Assembly: GCF_001039355.2 (NCBI RefSeq)
Contig: NW_019775782.1
Span: 83,783-147,782 of the forward strand
Direction of reading: 5' to 3'
Source of the DNA: Lingula anatina
Taxonomy: Eukaryota; Brachiopoda; Lingulata; Lingulida; Lingulidae
DNA: 64,000 nt
Each line of letters opens with the position of its first letter. The stretch's first letter is position 1. A program made the position numbers and the translations under genes. The notes beneath the pieces were generated by a model that searched no databases, was not told where the DNA came from, and was given only the letters and a program-made list of their open reading frames with translations. Shown here piece by piece: positions 24,197 through 36,698 of the stretch.

Positions 24197-25243
24197 ATGA
24201 ACATTTTCAAGAAGAAGAAAGATTCTAACCAGTGGTCGAACATTGAAGTCAACGTAGCCTTATGTGGGGTTTCGGGTTCAGGAAAATCTCAGTTCATCAA
24301 CACAATTCTTGGACTGAATGCTGACGACCCCGGCGCGGCGCCCGTAGATGCCTTCGGTTCGCAACGTACCACTGGGCAATATAAACACCCAGGACAACCA
24401 GGCCTTATTTTCTGTGATTCGCCTGGAATTGGAACTGGTAAATTTGGCAGAGATAATTATTTAGAAACTGTTAACTTTAACAGTTATGATTTCTACTTAA
24501 TATTTGGACGAGGGAGGTTCTACGAAGACGACGTGTGGCTCTTTAAACAGGTCAACCGAAGACAAAAGCGTTTCTTTTATATTCGAACGCATATTGACCA
24601 GGACATAGCATCCAAGAAAGGAGATGGTGACAAAACATCAGCCGAGGAATTATGCTTAGATATCGTTCGAAATTACTGCGAGACGCATATACAAAAAGCT
24701 GGCATTAAAGCGACCTGTACTCAGGTCTATTTGATATCTACACGGTTGCAGGACAAAGACAAATGGGACTTTCCTAAGTTGAACTCTGATATGCTTCAAC
24801 ATCTGCCTAGTATAATAAAAATACCCGGCCCGGTAGCTGTATCTGTGCCTTATGTTTCCGTCATCAGAGTCGTAAGCAAATGCCTGCCCGATCACCTTTG
24901 GCTGTCAGGGATATTAGCCGCGGTTCCTGTTCCATTTCTTCCCCTCATCGTCGAAGTTTTCTTAATTCTGCGGCAGATTAAAAAATTTTCAAATGCCCTC
25001 CAATGCACTGAACTCTCTTTGAGACGTTTGGGTCTTACGAGCTCAACAAAATTTCAAGTTGCAGGTGTTGGCAGACTTCTTGGCGAGTTCTTAAAGTTAA
25101 ACCTCTACTTCATGAAGAGCCCGTACCCTGTCCAAGTCACCGTCTTAGGGTTTGCATTGTCCGTTTGGCTATCTTATTGTATGGCAGATTTCATACTACA
25201 CAGGGGTTTTAAGATTATAGAAGAGGATATGTCAAAATGTTAA
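24197..25243 (+). CDS. Immunity-related GTPase (IRG) type A, intact
   Basis: Single-exon frame of 348 residues from ATG 24197; an upstream in-frame extension has no ATG and I take it as 5' leader, although the inverted copy keeps similar bases there. P-loop GVSGSGKS at residues 24-31, then FINTILGL, DSPGIGT switch II (Leu to Ser against its relatives), and G4 THID at 131-134. The C-terminal part has a hydrophobic helix pair (WLSGILAAVPVPFLPLIVEV) and a second (VQVTVLGFALSVWLSYC) near the end, which could mediate membrane contact. The family hydrolyses GTP and oligomerises on membranes; that role here is inferred. The N-terminal region before the P-loop is short compared with type B. The 45-kb relative is about 80 percent identical by eye. 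Confidence 0.92.
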   Translation: MNIFKKKKDSNQWSNIEVNVALCGVSGSGKSQFINTILGLNADDPGAAPVDAFGSQRTTGQYKHPGQPGLIFCDSPGIGTGKFGRDNYLETVNFNSYDFYLIFGRGRFYEDDVWLFKQVNRRQKRFFYIRTHIDQDIASKKGDGDKTSAEELCLDIVRNYCETHIQKAGIKATCTQVYLISTRLQDKDKWDFPKLNSDMLQHLPSIIKIPGPVAVSVPYVSVIRVVSKCLPDHLWLSGILAAVPVPFLPLIVEVFLILRQIKKFSNALQCTELSLRRLGLTSSTKFQVAGVGRLLGEFLKLNLYFMKSPYPVQVTVLGFALSVWLSYCMADFILHRGFKIIEEDMSKC

Positions 25244-26610
25244 AATAGCGTTTCGAACATTATCGAAAGACAAAAATTGGTATGTGGAAGGAATATTGTA
25301 TTAAAACAAAATAATTTTAGACATGATAGTTATTTCACTAATTGTTTTATAAAATTCATTTCCCGTCGCTATCGGTAAATGAATGCTGTTATTCGTTTAG
25401 GATGAAGTTCATATTACAATCAATCATTTAAATTTTTTTTGATATTCTTTACATTTTGTGAACATGCACTGTAAGGTAAATATTGCTTTGTTTGGCACTT
25501 ACTTAGTACATGAAGATTCGATGCTTAATTTTCCTTCTTCGATGTCTATTACTTAATACATCCTCTTTAGTACGTTAAGAATTGATAGTTAATTTTCCTT
25601 TTTCATGTCGAATATTTTGTACATTTTCTTTCGTCCATTTACGTGTATTTCCTCTTCCTTTGGAGTTTAAGATAGCTTACACTCTAGCGATCGTATAAAA
25701 ATGAAAGACGCATACAACACATAGTAAATCAAAACAAACTCCAAAATCAATAAGTTGAGTTCATCGGAGACAGGAAATGGCGTACATCTGTTATTGTGCG
25801 TAATTATCGGGGTTTTTGGTGTATTAATTAATATCTTGCTTGAAAGGTTTTTAATTACCTTCATGTTTGATATTTAAAAGTAATAGATTGTATTTAAAAA
25901 CGATGAATCGTTTCATTTAAGTCAGAAAGACTCGAAACCATTGCCCGATCCTTTATATGTTGTACGCAGATACTGTATATGTATTCATTATTCGTAACGT
26001 AGCGAACCTCCACCGCACTTAAACTATGCAGCACACTAAAAGGAAAAAGGTATTATTACGGTTACTTTCCTACCTTAGATCGTTTAAATACAAATTCGCT
26101 GTAGTCGTGTAGCATCAAAAGAGAACCATTCCTTTATATTGTCATTTCTCGCGAAAATTAACATGGCACAGCCAAATGACGATTATTAAAAAATTTGAAC
26201 CTTGATAATTACCAGAACACTGATTAGGCTGGTGGAATTTTTAAGCACGGACGTTAAACAAACACCACCACTTTATTTTTTTATTAAATATATATCGTGT
26301 TTAAATTTAAGATTAGCGGTGCCATCAGTTGGCAAGCATTGAAAGTGGGCCGATAGAAGAAAAAAGTTACTCTATATTCTTACACCGCAGCAGCAAACCC
26401 CATAATTAGTTGATCCCTGCAATTAAATAAATAAGCCTCTGGAACAAAGTTCTCTGTGATTAGTATCATCCTTCACGGGTAAGCAGTTTAATTTCTCCAT
26501 CTAAAAAGATCCCTAAACCGTTCGTTTTATAGTTTTTTTTCAGTAAATACGACAAACTATTTTAGTTCATCTGGATTGCTTCATGATTTGAGTCCCGGAA
26601 ACGGCGTCGC
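25244..26610. other. 3' flank of the type A gene and spacer, shared with 45.6-47.0 kb
   Basis: The first about 500 bases match the downstream regions of the two other type A copies. The remainder is diverged but colinear with 45650-47000. No coding potential is seen. Confidence 0.6.
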
Positions 26611-26661
26611 TATAAAAGAGGAGCAATATTAGCCAACGATCCATTTTACCGGAACTGAAGT
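26611..26661 (+). promoter_or_regulatory. Orphan type B promoter and non-coding exon 1
   Basis: tataaaagaggagc at 26611-26624 and a donor GAA|GTAAGT with GT at 26660-26661. The same TATA-to-donor arrangement starts the type B genes at 47006 and 57459. Here the expected coding exon (behind attgcag, 0.5-0.8 kb further) is missing; the next sequence rejoins 49.3 kb, beyond the paralogous gene. Splicing to 35715 over 9 kb is an untested alternative. Confidence 0.6.
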
Positions 26662-27660
26662 AAGTTCGTGTCAGTTTTTTTTTTCAAAATATCGTATATT
26701 TATAAAGGTACTTGGACATTTACATGTATAGTGGATGAAATCCATCAATATGAATAAAAAAGCAAGGTTTACATTATAAGCATAGGCCAATTTTAGCGTG
26801 AGGACCACCTTTTATCAATTAAGGCTGCGTTCACATGTATAAAATCTAAATTCTAAAAATCCAAAAATCTATTGGCGGCATCCAGTGATCACGGTCTGTG
26901 CCCTGAATACCCCGCAGCGTCGCGAGAGAGTCGTTTCCAAAACTGTAATCATTTCTCGGCTGCGCTCGGTGGAGGTCGCATGCGAAGTAGTAGTTTAACT
27001 GCGGCAAGGGTTCGCTACGTTACGAATAATTAATACAAAAACTGGATAAGTTGCTCGTCGTCTGAATAACGAAGGCAAATAATGTCGTATGTCTGTTATT
27101 ATTGTGTGTAGTTATCAGAATGCACTGAATAATTTAATATTCTGCGTGAAATGTTTTATTTTACATTAATGTCGGATATTAAATATTAATAAATGGTATG
27201 TGGAAATCATGCATCGTTTCATTTAAACCAAAAAGATTTCAAACCATGTGTCTTTATTTTTCTTAATGTACACATCTCAAACCGCGTTAAAAATATAGAA
27301 CAGGAAAGGGAAAAAGCTATTTATTGCGTGTTGCTTTCCTACCTTAGATCGTTTAAATACAAATTCACGTAGACGTGTAGCACAAAGGAAAGTCTATTTT
27401 CGTATCTGTTTATTTAAGAAAAAAAATTCCCAAGTATATTGGTCTGTTCGTTTCTTTGTAGTCCTCTGTTTTGGTTTACGATGAGGCCACAATTTCTTAA
27501 TTACCTGTATTTTTCGAAAAAAAATGTAGACTACTAATAGATCTGGAATAAGTCCTATCGATTTATCATACTTACTATCTATATGTAAAAATGTACCTAA
27601 GGTTCGAAAAATTTTACTGTATAAAATGTAATACTTGCCATTTGTTTATTTGTGAACTTC
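26662..27660. other. Spacer with duplicated IRG flank sequence
   Basis: The first 100 bases resemble the type B intron start. 27020-27230 resembles 25740-25920 and 46010-46170. A GC-richer patch at 26880-26990 has no coding frame. Confidence 0.45.
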
Positions 27661-29879
27661 AAACGTCGAAATTTTTATGCCGGGCAAAAAATTAGACAAT
27701 AACAATAAAGAGGATTATTTTAATGATATTAAAATGCAGCCATTATTCCACTAAATTAGATATCAGTGTTCTTAAAATCATACAAAATTCCTGAAACAGT
27801 GAAACTTACAGCTTTTCTGTTCACACCGTGTATATGGTAATCTGGTGAAAATATTTAAGAATCCATACGAATAAAGTAATGAGACTTATAGACAGTTTGA
27901 ACCATAACATGTCGTCGACGCCTGAAATATTTTTTCACAAAAAAAAGACCCCAGAGAGATTTTTCATTATGAAATATTATTATAAATAAATGATTATCAA
28001 CAAATGCAATTCCCACGCCATGTTTTAAAAGATAAATGTATTAATGAATCGCAACATAAAACGCTTGATATTTTTATAAAGTAAATAAAGCAAAGTCTGG
28101 TTCTCACCCACCCACCCACTACTTCTAAGTGCGGTTTAGGGTACAAAGTTAGATGGCAACATGCCTGGCATATTTTTCGCCCTGATTCAGATTGAATCTA
28201 GACGATCCCACCTCCTTGATTAGTGAAATGACCACCCCGGTATTGTTCTTAGAGAGAACTTTCACACCTATGCCCTAGACCGTGATCTTTATCTGTGTGC
28301 TCATACCACTGGACACACTGATACCACTGTTACTGGACAGAGGACCTTTGCTAAAAAAGATGACTTACACTCGTATTTCAGTTTGTCATATTAGGTGTCA
28401 TGCAATGTGTTAGAGGAGACTCATCATGTCCTACGCACTACCATATATAACATTTCTGTCTTAACAATGCATAACCGTTTCTTTCAAATCAAATTCTGCA
28501 GTTAAGTTAAAACCTCCCCCCCTCCCCCACCATCAATCGAAACCAGCTTCCCACTCGCTTTCAGTGTCAAGACAAGTAGATTCAGAGAGGTATCAAGCCC
28601 TCTTCGTTTTCCATCCCGCCTACAAAAAATATGTTGTTGTGGACTTCTAGCGTCTAAGTTTTTTTGCCGGGCAGGAAATTAGATAAAAATGATAAAGAAG
28701 GTTATTTTAATAATAATAAAATACAACAAATAAGAAATCACTTAATTAGAAATCTATGTTCTTATAGTCGAAGAAAAACAGCGAAGACTACTGCTTTTCT
28801 GTTCACGTAATGTATATGTATTTCTAGTGAAAAATATTTCAGATTCCATAAGTATAAAATAAATGAAAATTTTAGCCAGTAGGAACCTAAAAATGGAATA
28901 TTTTTCACACCCCCCCAATAAAAAAAAAAAAAAAAAGATCAGAAACGACCAAAGGAAGGATTTTTCATTATGAAATGTTGTTATAAATAAATAAATAATT
29001 AACAAAGCCAAGGTCAATTATTAACAAACGGAATTGACACGCCATGGTTTAATGAATTGCAACATAAAACACGTGATAATTTTATACAGTAAATAAAGCA
29101 AAGTCTGGTTCCCACACACCCCACCCCACTACTTAGTGCGGTTTAGGGTACAAAGGTAGATGGCGTCATGCCTAACATACTTAATCGCCCTGATTTAAAT
29201 TGAATCTAGACGATCTCATCTGCCTGAGTAGTGAAAAGACAATCCCAAAATGGGTTTTAGAGGGAAAATTACACACCAATGTCCTTTATAGCGATCTTAA
29301 TCTGGGTGCTCACACCACTGGACACAATGATGATTTGGCGAAGACAGACGACCCTGTTACACATGTATTTCTATGTGTATCTATGCCATGGACTCTCTTC
29401 ACAAAACTATTTTCATAAAACAGATAATATATCATTTCATTTTTCTTTGGTTTGATCAAAGTAGGCTAAAAACTCAGCCAACGTCTTAATCCAAGCTTAG
29501 TACTTACCGTAGCTTACTTTGTGAAATCTTATCGGTCTTGAGTGTCATACTCGGTGTCATGCAGTGTGTTACAGAAGACTCGTCACCTCTCCCGCACTAC
29601 GATATATAAAATCACTGGCTTAACAATACATATAGGTAACAGTTTTTCAAATACACTCCCCCCCCCCCTGCAATTGAAATCGATTTCCTTCGCGCCTTCA
29701 ATATCAAAACAGGTAGATTCAGAGAGATACAGGTGTGTACTGAGCTCTCTTTGTCCCACCCCTCCGGCCTTCTGAAATATGAAATGGGAGGTGTCGTCTC
29801 TCCCTTTAAAAAAGCGACATGGAATGACCCACTGAGGCCATAGCATCGTGTTACCAACATTTCCCTCTGTCCACTAGTC

Positions 29880-30215
29880 AAATCAGTCATAAAACTTTTT
29901 GAAAATAAAATTTTCGAATTCTTTTTTTAAATTGTCTTCAGACTCTTAATTTTAGCGTCCATTGGGAGAATGTTCCAGTCATTTGGCCCTTTAACTTAAA
30001 GGGCTAGGTCGCCGTATGTTTTCAATCTGACATTACATGGCAACAACAATAACTGCACAAACGATGTTAAACTTCGTTTTAAAACGTAATGATGAAGTAA
30101 TTTTAGTACCGGTAGGTAACGGGGGTGCTGATTGATAAAAAATTGCATAGATAAAATATAAAAATTTGACTAAAATGCCTGCTTTTACAGGGAGCCAGTG
30201 CCACTGGTGTAATAT
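29880..30215 (-). mobile_element. CR1/L2-like retroposon 3' fragment
   Basis: On the minus strand this region is a degenerate version of the C-terminal end of a non-LTR polymerase, with the gagccagtgcca/accggt block at one side and the VESED-FKKEL-type segment at the other. Copy 2 at 51290-51640 is its duplicate. Confidence 0.55.
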
Positions 30216-31489
30216 GAGCCCAGTCCCCCTATATTATTATAGTTTTATAAATAATTTGTGAGAAATGCATACAAACATCATTCATATCCATATAGTAAAA
30301 GCATATCAGCTGAAGTCTCCTTTTCACTTTTTTTTCCAAACTACAAGGATCTGTTGACAACTGACGGGTGTTAGCAATACCTTAGGGCAGTGGGAGATAT
30401 AGTGTAGTCGCCGTAGTTTGACATTCTTTAAATCGTGTATACTTATCTCTTATCATCGTTGAATGATAGATGGGACAGGCATCAGCTAGTGACGTGCTAT
30501 TGCGACCTGTGATAAGGAACCGAGTGTCCGTGTAACACATAGATCTCCGTCTCTTAGACTTACACAGGTTACGGTTGGCGTGACGCAAAAGGGACCCAGA
30601 CCTTGAATCACAATTTACATGGCACCGGGACTTTCAGATACAGTAAGTCACAGATAAGTATGCAGAATATGCAAGGCCGTTATATGCATTATTTGCTATA
30701 TTACAGAATTGTCACACATACGGCTCTAATCAGCTTTCTCTTCTGTTGCTACGCCATCTTCTCTAGCGCAATCAGGGTGACAGATAACAGGGCGGTGCAA
30801 AAGATGCGTGTGAAATGTCTACGTTTACTGATCATCCAGCAATATAATGAATGCGCATTTGGTTGATCATGATTGTGTTTTTTTCAAAGATGTACAGAGA
30901 CAAATTTGGGTAATGATGAACATTTTATAGCATATAACAGTGCTAATGACGAAAACTGCTCAGAGAATGTCGCTCTTTTATTTCTTTAAAAAATACAAAA
31001 ATATATAAAAATAATTATAATAATAAAACAATCAGCTATTTAAATCCCAGCACATGTACGCTGTACGATTACGAGTGGCATCAGCCAACCTGAATGAAAA
31101 GCACATTTTGCATAAGAAATACAAAACTTAATTTCTCTGGGCATATCGATTTAAGAGCGGCAGCAGAAGAATTGCAATTTACGAATTAAATGATGAATAG
31201 AAATGGCATTCGAGTTCCTAACCCTTAATAAATGATCAACATAGAGCCGTAAGTCATGTCAAATCTGGACATGTTTACGAGACTTGTGACGGCGTTTCTA
31301 TTTGTCACTGCTCATCTCCAGAGCTAGTGAAATATAATTATATTTCACCTAGGTTTTTGACAAGGAAATTTGATTTTGTGTAATCAACAGAATTCATTCC
31401 ATAATGGCGTATATTGTAAAAAGTAATAATGGGGTTAAATGAGTAGAATCAGATGAATAAAGTTAAAAAATAAATAAATATTAAGATAG

Positions 31490-31850
31490 TAAAATAAATA
31501 GTACAAGATAAAAGCCAGTCAAATCAGTTATAATTTTTATTTTGAAAATAAAAGTTTCTAATTCTTTCTTAAAATTGTCCTCGGACTGTATAGTTTTTAA
31601 GTCTGTAAATTGAGAATGAGTGATAAGGCCCATAAACGTGAAAAGGCTTGTTTTTAATTTGACATTACATGGCAACAGCAATAACTGGTCAAGTGGTCTA
31701 AAACTCCGTTTTGGAAAATAATGATGAACTAATTCTAGTACATGTAGGTAAGGGGGATATTATCGATAAAATAATTAAAATTTTGAATAAAATGCGTGCT
31801 CTAACAGGGAGTCAGTGCAATCGCTTTAAAAACGAGTTCCTTATGAGTGA
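31490..31850 (-). mobile_element. CR1/L2-like retroposon 3' fragment
   Basis: Minus-strand frame retains LLPCNVKLKT and TIQSEDNFKKELETFIFK, typical of the end of CR1/L2-type polymerases (a small-folded tail ending in FKxxLKTxLF). Duplicate at 52900-53265. Confidence 0.6.
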
Positions 31851-33589
31851 CCCTGGGTGTGAGGGTTAAAATCTGCGTTGAAATATTTCTGAATTTGCTT
31901 CAGTTTTTTATTCGTTCCTCGACACAGCCATAGAGTAAAGAGTTACTTTAGTGCTAACGAGAGGTTATCATCGCGTGTATGATTGTTGCTGCAGAGGATT
32001 GATCCAGGTATCTTTTCGTTCATTGAAAACCACAAAAGTGAATTCCCATCTATCTGTTGATTTAAAGATGTCGCAACAAAGGGATTTTAACAATGAGGTC
32101 AGTTATGAAAAGAAGAAATAATTTCTCTATCAGAAAAAGATCTACAAAGCACCAGAAGACACGTGAGCAGGTTCACAAGAATTGTGAAGCGGTTTCAGAT
32201 ATTTTTTAAGCTCCCAAGGCACCATAGACTTAGAACTGTTGTAGCAAACAAATTGAAAAATGATGAGTGAGTTCCACAAGAAAAAGAAACAGAAATTTCG
32301 TCAATACAAATAAAACAATATAGCACTGACGTTTCCGTGCATGTTTACGAGATTGTTAGGGCGTTTTTATTAATTTTTCTTAACTCCAGTGCAAGATGAA
32401 TGAAATGTGTCACATAGATGTGCGCTTTTAATTTTTCCAACTTCATCGCCTACGGAGTAAGTAAGACGAGTGTCCGGTTAATGGAAGGATATTTTAAGCG
32501 ATATCTGCTAAATTATAAAGCTATAAAGCTGTCGCGTACGCGGCTCCAAGCTGCTTTCTGTAATACGGCGGTTCAACGGTTACGCCTTTAAAACGTGTGA
32601 AATATATGTATTTACTTACCATTCAGCAATATGATGAATACGCATTTTTTTTCTTAAAGAATTGAGACACATTTTAGTAAGGGTAAACATTTTATTCGTA
32701 TAGCAGTGGTGATGATTACTGCGCACAAAATGTTATTTCTTAAGTAAACAAAGCTTTCAGTAGGTTTGCTTTCAGCACACCTACGATTGAGTGGCATCAC
32801 CCTTAACCTAAATAAAAAGTTCACGTTTTGCACAAGAAACATCTCAGAAGTCTTTGGGCATATAGATATACATGTATGAGTGGCGACAGATAAATTTCAA
32901 ATGTACCACTTAAGTGATGAATGGAAATGACATTCAAGTCCCCCCCCGAAAAAAAAGAAAAAAAATCAACAGAGAACTAGATATCATGTCAAATCGTGGC
33001 AAGTTCACAAGACAAGTTAAGCCTTTCCTATTATATTTTTAAATCTCCATAGCTGCGGAAAATAATTCTGTTTCATTCAAGATTTGAAAAGGAAATTTGA
33101 TGCTGTCAAATCAGCATTGCCTATTCTGTTAAAGCAGTCAGTTCATAAACTTCATTAAATACTGAAGCCAACACTACAGAGCGTGATGTTTTAAATCCCT
33201 CATTGTTTGCTAAAAGCCCGCAGGATTAAATCCCCAGGTGGGGTTTGTTGATTTAAAACTGTCGTAGCAGAGTTAATGCAAAAATATTTGCTCTAAAAAA
33301 TATCAATATAGAATTTAGCCTATGAGCATGTTTGCGAGACCTGTTATGGCGTTTCTATTTTTCACTTCTTATCTCCAGAACTTTGAGATAGAATTGTGTC
33401 TTGTCTAGGGTTTTGAAAAGGAAATTTAATTTTGTCCAATCAACAGAATTAATTCCATGGTGGCGCATAGTGTAAAAAGTAATAATGGGGGTTAAAATTA
33501 ACAGAATAAGAAGAATAAGGTCAATAAATTATAAATGGATAGAGAGTTAAAATATTGAGATAGAAAAATAAATGGTACAAGATAAAAGC

Positions 33590-33950
33590 TTTTTCGAAAA
33601 CAAAATAATCTAATTTATTCTTAAAATTGTCCTCGGACTCTTTATTTAGTTTTTTAGGCTGTTGGGAGAATATTCCACTCATCAGGTCCATTAAATTTTC
33701 AGTCTGGTATAATGGCAACAGCAACAACCGTTTAAGTGACCTTAAAACGTTTTGGAGCATAATGATGAACTAATTCTAACAGTTAAAGGGTGCTTTTTGA
33801 TAAAAATGGCATGCATAAAAATTAGGATTTTAAATAAAACGCTTGCTCTAACAGGGAGCCAGTGCAACTGGTGTAATATGAGTCTCCCTGGATGTGTGGG
33901 TTTAAAGCTGTGGAATATTCTGTATTCGCTGCCGTTTTTTTTTATAATTT
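33590..33950 (-). mobile_element. CR1/L2-like retroposon 3' fragment
   Basis: Minus strand encodes LHQLHWLPVRASVLFKIL, the most diagnostic segment of CR1/L2-type pol C-termini (LHWLPV...FKIL), followed by a frame-broken tail with ESEDNFKNKLDYFVF. Duplicate at 55735-56090. Confidence 0.75.
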
Positions 33951-34566
33951 TTTTTATCATGAAGTTAAGACTTGCATTAGTCATAACAAGAGGTAATCAT
34001 CGCATGTATGATTGCTGCTGCAGATGATTGATCCAGGTAATTTTTTAATAACACAGGTCTTTCTAATGTTAAAATGCAGGATCGAATGATATTTGATATT
34101 TATATATGCATGGAGAGAGTGGAATCAAGGAAGACACCCAGGTTTCTGACGTGTGGTTATGGGTTCACGATACTGGTGCCTACTGGTATTCCCAGGGGTC
34201 TGTTGACTTGAACCTCGATCTCTCATCTGACCAAACTATAGAAAGGTCAAAGACGAAAAGAAACGCAACTGTTATCAGAAAAATTTCAACATAGAACCCG
34301 AAGGTATGTCAAATCTTGGCATGTTTACAACGCCTTTCTCTTATTATTTTTTTATCTTATCTCCAACGCCTCGGAAACGATCAATGTTGTTTCATTCATG
34401 ATTTGAAAAGGAAATTCGATGCTATCAAATCAGCAATCTATTCTGTAAAAGCAGTCTGTTCAAAAACCTAGACATAAAATACAAAAGACAACACTACTAA
34501 GTATGATGTATTGAATTTCAACTTGTTTGCTGAAATCCCACAGGACTGAATCTCCAGTTGGGGTCA

Positions 34567-34590
34567 GTTAATATATATATATATATATTG
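34567..34590. repeat. (TA)n microsatellite
   Basis: About 24 bases of TA; the duplicate near 56740 has a T run in its place, so it arose or was lost after the duplication. Confidence 0.9.
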
Positions 34591-35094
34591 TGTCAAGAGA
34601 TGTAAGGATTATGTTGTGCTCGTGCTTTTGAAACAAAATTTTATTTTTATTATCAAAGCAAACAAATTCAAGAGTTCTGCCATAAAATAGGCACTCAATA
34701 CAAACAAAAACAACAATATGAAACATCTGGACATGTTTACGAAAGTCTTAAAATTACCTTACTTCTTTCTTGGGTGAAATAATCGTGCCACTTTTTACTT
34801 CATCGCCCCATTATGGGATTTCCATTATATTCTTTTATCCCAAGAGCTAGGTGAAAAATTAAAATATAGAATAAATTACTATTACAAGTAACAATAATTT
34901 AACGTTATATTACCCGGGAAATCGGTTCAAATCACTTTGAATCTTACTACAGCAAAGTGAGAAATATATCGTTCCAAGCGACACAATCGAATTAGATTTA
35001 CATACATGTAGCTCCGAAACTAGTTGATGGTGTATTACATTTTGCAACACCCGGTAATTCCTGGATAGCCAATCCCTCTGTCAAGCAACCACAT

Positions 35095-35102
35095 CTCGTG
35101 AT
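35095..35102 (+). promoter_or_regulatory. Mutated IRG E-box (TCTCGTGA)
   Basis: Same context as the other promoter blocks (caaccacaTCTCGTGA, then caaacgctacagcgtgg) with the palindrome broken at one base; the duplicate at 57253 keeps TCACGTGA. Confidence 0.5.
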
Positions 35103-35741
35103 TTCTTGTTGATTTGTAAGTTATGTTGCAACAAGCAAACGCTACAGCGTGGTTGCTTGACAGTTTTTCAATTCAATTCATTCAAAATACTATATACGTG
35201 CTTTCTAGACCGTTTTTTGTCCAAATTGTAATTTATTGGCACCCTCATAGGTGAATCATTTGTGTTATCATATTTGAGTTTTTTTGCACGCGTACAGCTG
35301 AGCTTAATGTTTTAGAATACAAATTCATCTCACTTTATGCTTATGGCAAGTTCATGTTTATTTTGCCGTATAGATGGATATTTAAAAAAGTAGATAATAC
35401 TGTTATGAATGAGCAGCAATTTTCTCTTTTTGTTATAAAGGATGTACGAAGCTTAAGGTTTACCTACGATGAGTGCCACTTCGACATAAACCCACTCGTG
35501 AATATATTTTCTTAATTTGGGGTGCTTTAGAGGAGCTTTTAAGATGTCCATACATGTAACATCATCAGTTGGTTGACAGTTAAGGTCTTTGCAAAACTGT
35601 TGCAAGCCCTTCTATTTTCATTATTTTTAAAAATAATTAAATTCAAGTTTACTGTGGCTAAAATACAACGTACGTGCTTCTGCAGTTCGATTCATTTAAA
35701 CGTTCATCATTGCAGGTTTTTTACTAACAGTAACAGACAAA

Positions 35742-36646
35742 ATGCAGGAAGAATCGAAATACCAGTTTATTGAACCAGAGGAACTCGAAGAGTTTGAAGC
35801 CTACTATAAACAGCATGGTCGCGAAAGTATCGCAGATTTTATGGTAAACAAGATAAAAGAAGTCGAAAACGTGTCTGTGAAAATTGCTGTGACTGGAATG
35901 GCTGGTTCTGGGAAATCAACATTCATCAACACATTCAGAGGTCTTACTGCTGATGATGATGGTGCAGCGCCTGCCGGAGATATTGATACAAATGAGGTCC
36001 CCCGGGAGTACCACCACCCACAAATTAAAAACATTACCCTATCGGACTTACCTGGAATTGGGACGCACAAATTTAACAGAGGAAATTACGAAGAAAAGGT
36101 TAATTTTGGTTCATATGACTTTTTCCTAATCTTCACCAACATCCGTATTTTTGAGGACGTTCTATGGCTTGCTAAAAAAGCTCAGCTCCGGCGTAAGAAA
36201 TATTTCATTGTCCGAACACGTATTGATGCTGATATAGAAAGTGAAAGACAATGTCAACCACTAACACATGACGCCTCTCGATTACTGGAGATAATCCGTG
36301 AACAAACTAAAAAACTGCTTGAAGAACAACGTGTCTATCCAGAGGACGGTGTTTATCTAATATCTACACTCCTCAGCTATGTAGACCAGTGGGACTATCG
36401 GAAACTTGAACGCGACATACTGCATAGACTTCCCAGAGTAAAACGGGAAATCCTTACCTTTTCTCTCAACAACCTATCCGAAGATTTGATCAAAGAAAAA
36501 TGTCAGACACCCCGAAGTCGCCTTTGGAAAATGTTATCCTTTTGGAAGTGAAAGAGTTTGTCCTATCTGGATTAAGGCACGTTATGCCACAAGAAGTTAG
36601 ACCGTTGCAATTAAGAAGTGACTTGTTATAGAGACGCGCGAAGTCT
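35742..36646 (+). pseudogene. IRG GTPase type B, truncated, copy 1
   Basis: Coding exon behind acceptor attgcag (AG at 35714-35715). ATG 35742 gives 269 residues: an acidic N-terminal helix (EPEELEEFEAYYKQHGRESI), P-loop GMAGSGKS at 52-59, DLPGIGT, and G4 TRID at 159-162. Relative to the intact gene at 47643, small deletions after RSRL shift the frame and produce the stop at 36549-36551. Remnants of the helical domain continue (VMPQEV at about 36580-36600) until an N at 36647, after which the sequence jumps to unrelated DNA. The G domain is complete, so a short GTPase could still be made, but exon 1 and its promoter are deleted in this copy (see 35165). Classified as a decaying gene. Confidence 0.8.
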
Positions 36647-36647
36647 N
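36647..36647. other. Single-N join followed by poly-A tract
   Basis: Type B gene sequence stops here; after an A-rich run (36648-36698) the sequence matches 42770 onward. Likely a contig join. Confidence 0.8.
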
Positions 36648-36698
36648 AAAAAACAAAAAAAAAAAAAAAAAAAAATAAAAAAAAAAAAAAAAAAAAAA

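Larger units (their letters stand above)
27670..36646 (+). repeat. Segmental duplication, copy 1
   Basis: Colinear with 49290-59178, mostly over 90 percent identical and near-identical over 35165-36646. Differences include a 0.2 kb loss in copy 2 near 50285, a 0.06 kb loss near 53722, a 0.13 kb loss near 54410, the 965-base element at 54657 in copy 2, and loss of exon 1 (about 0.37 kb) in copy 1 at 35165. The first 2 kb are themselves a tandem pair (27657 and 28643 start points). Confidence 0.9.
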
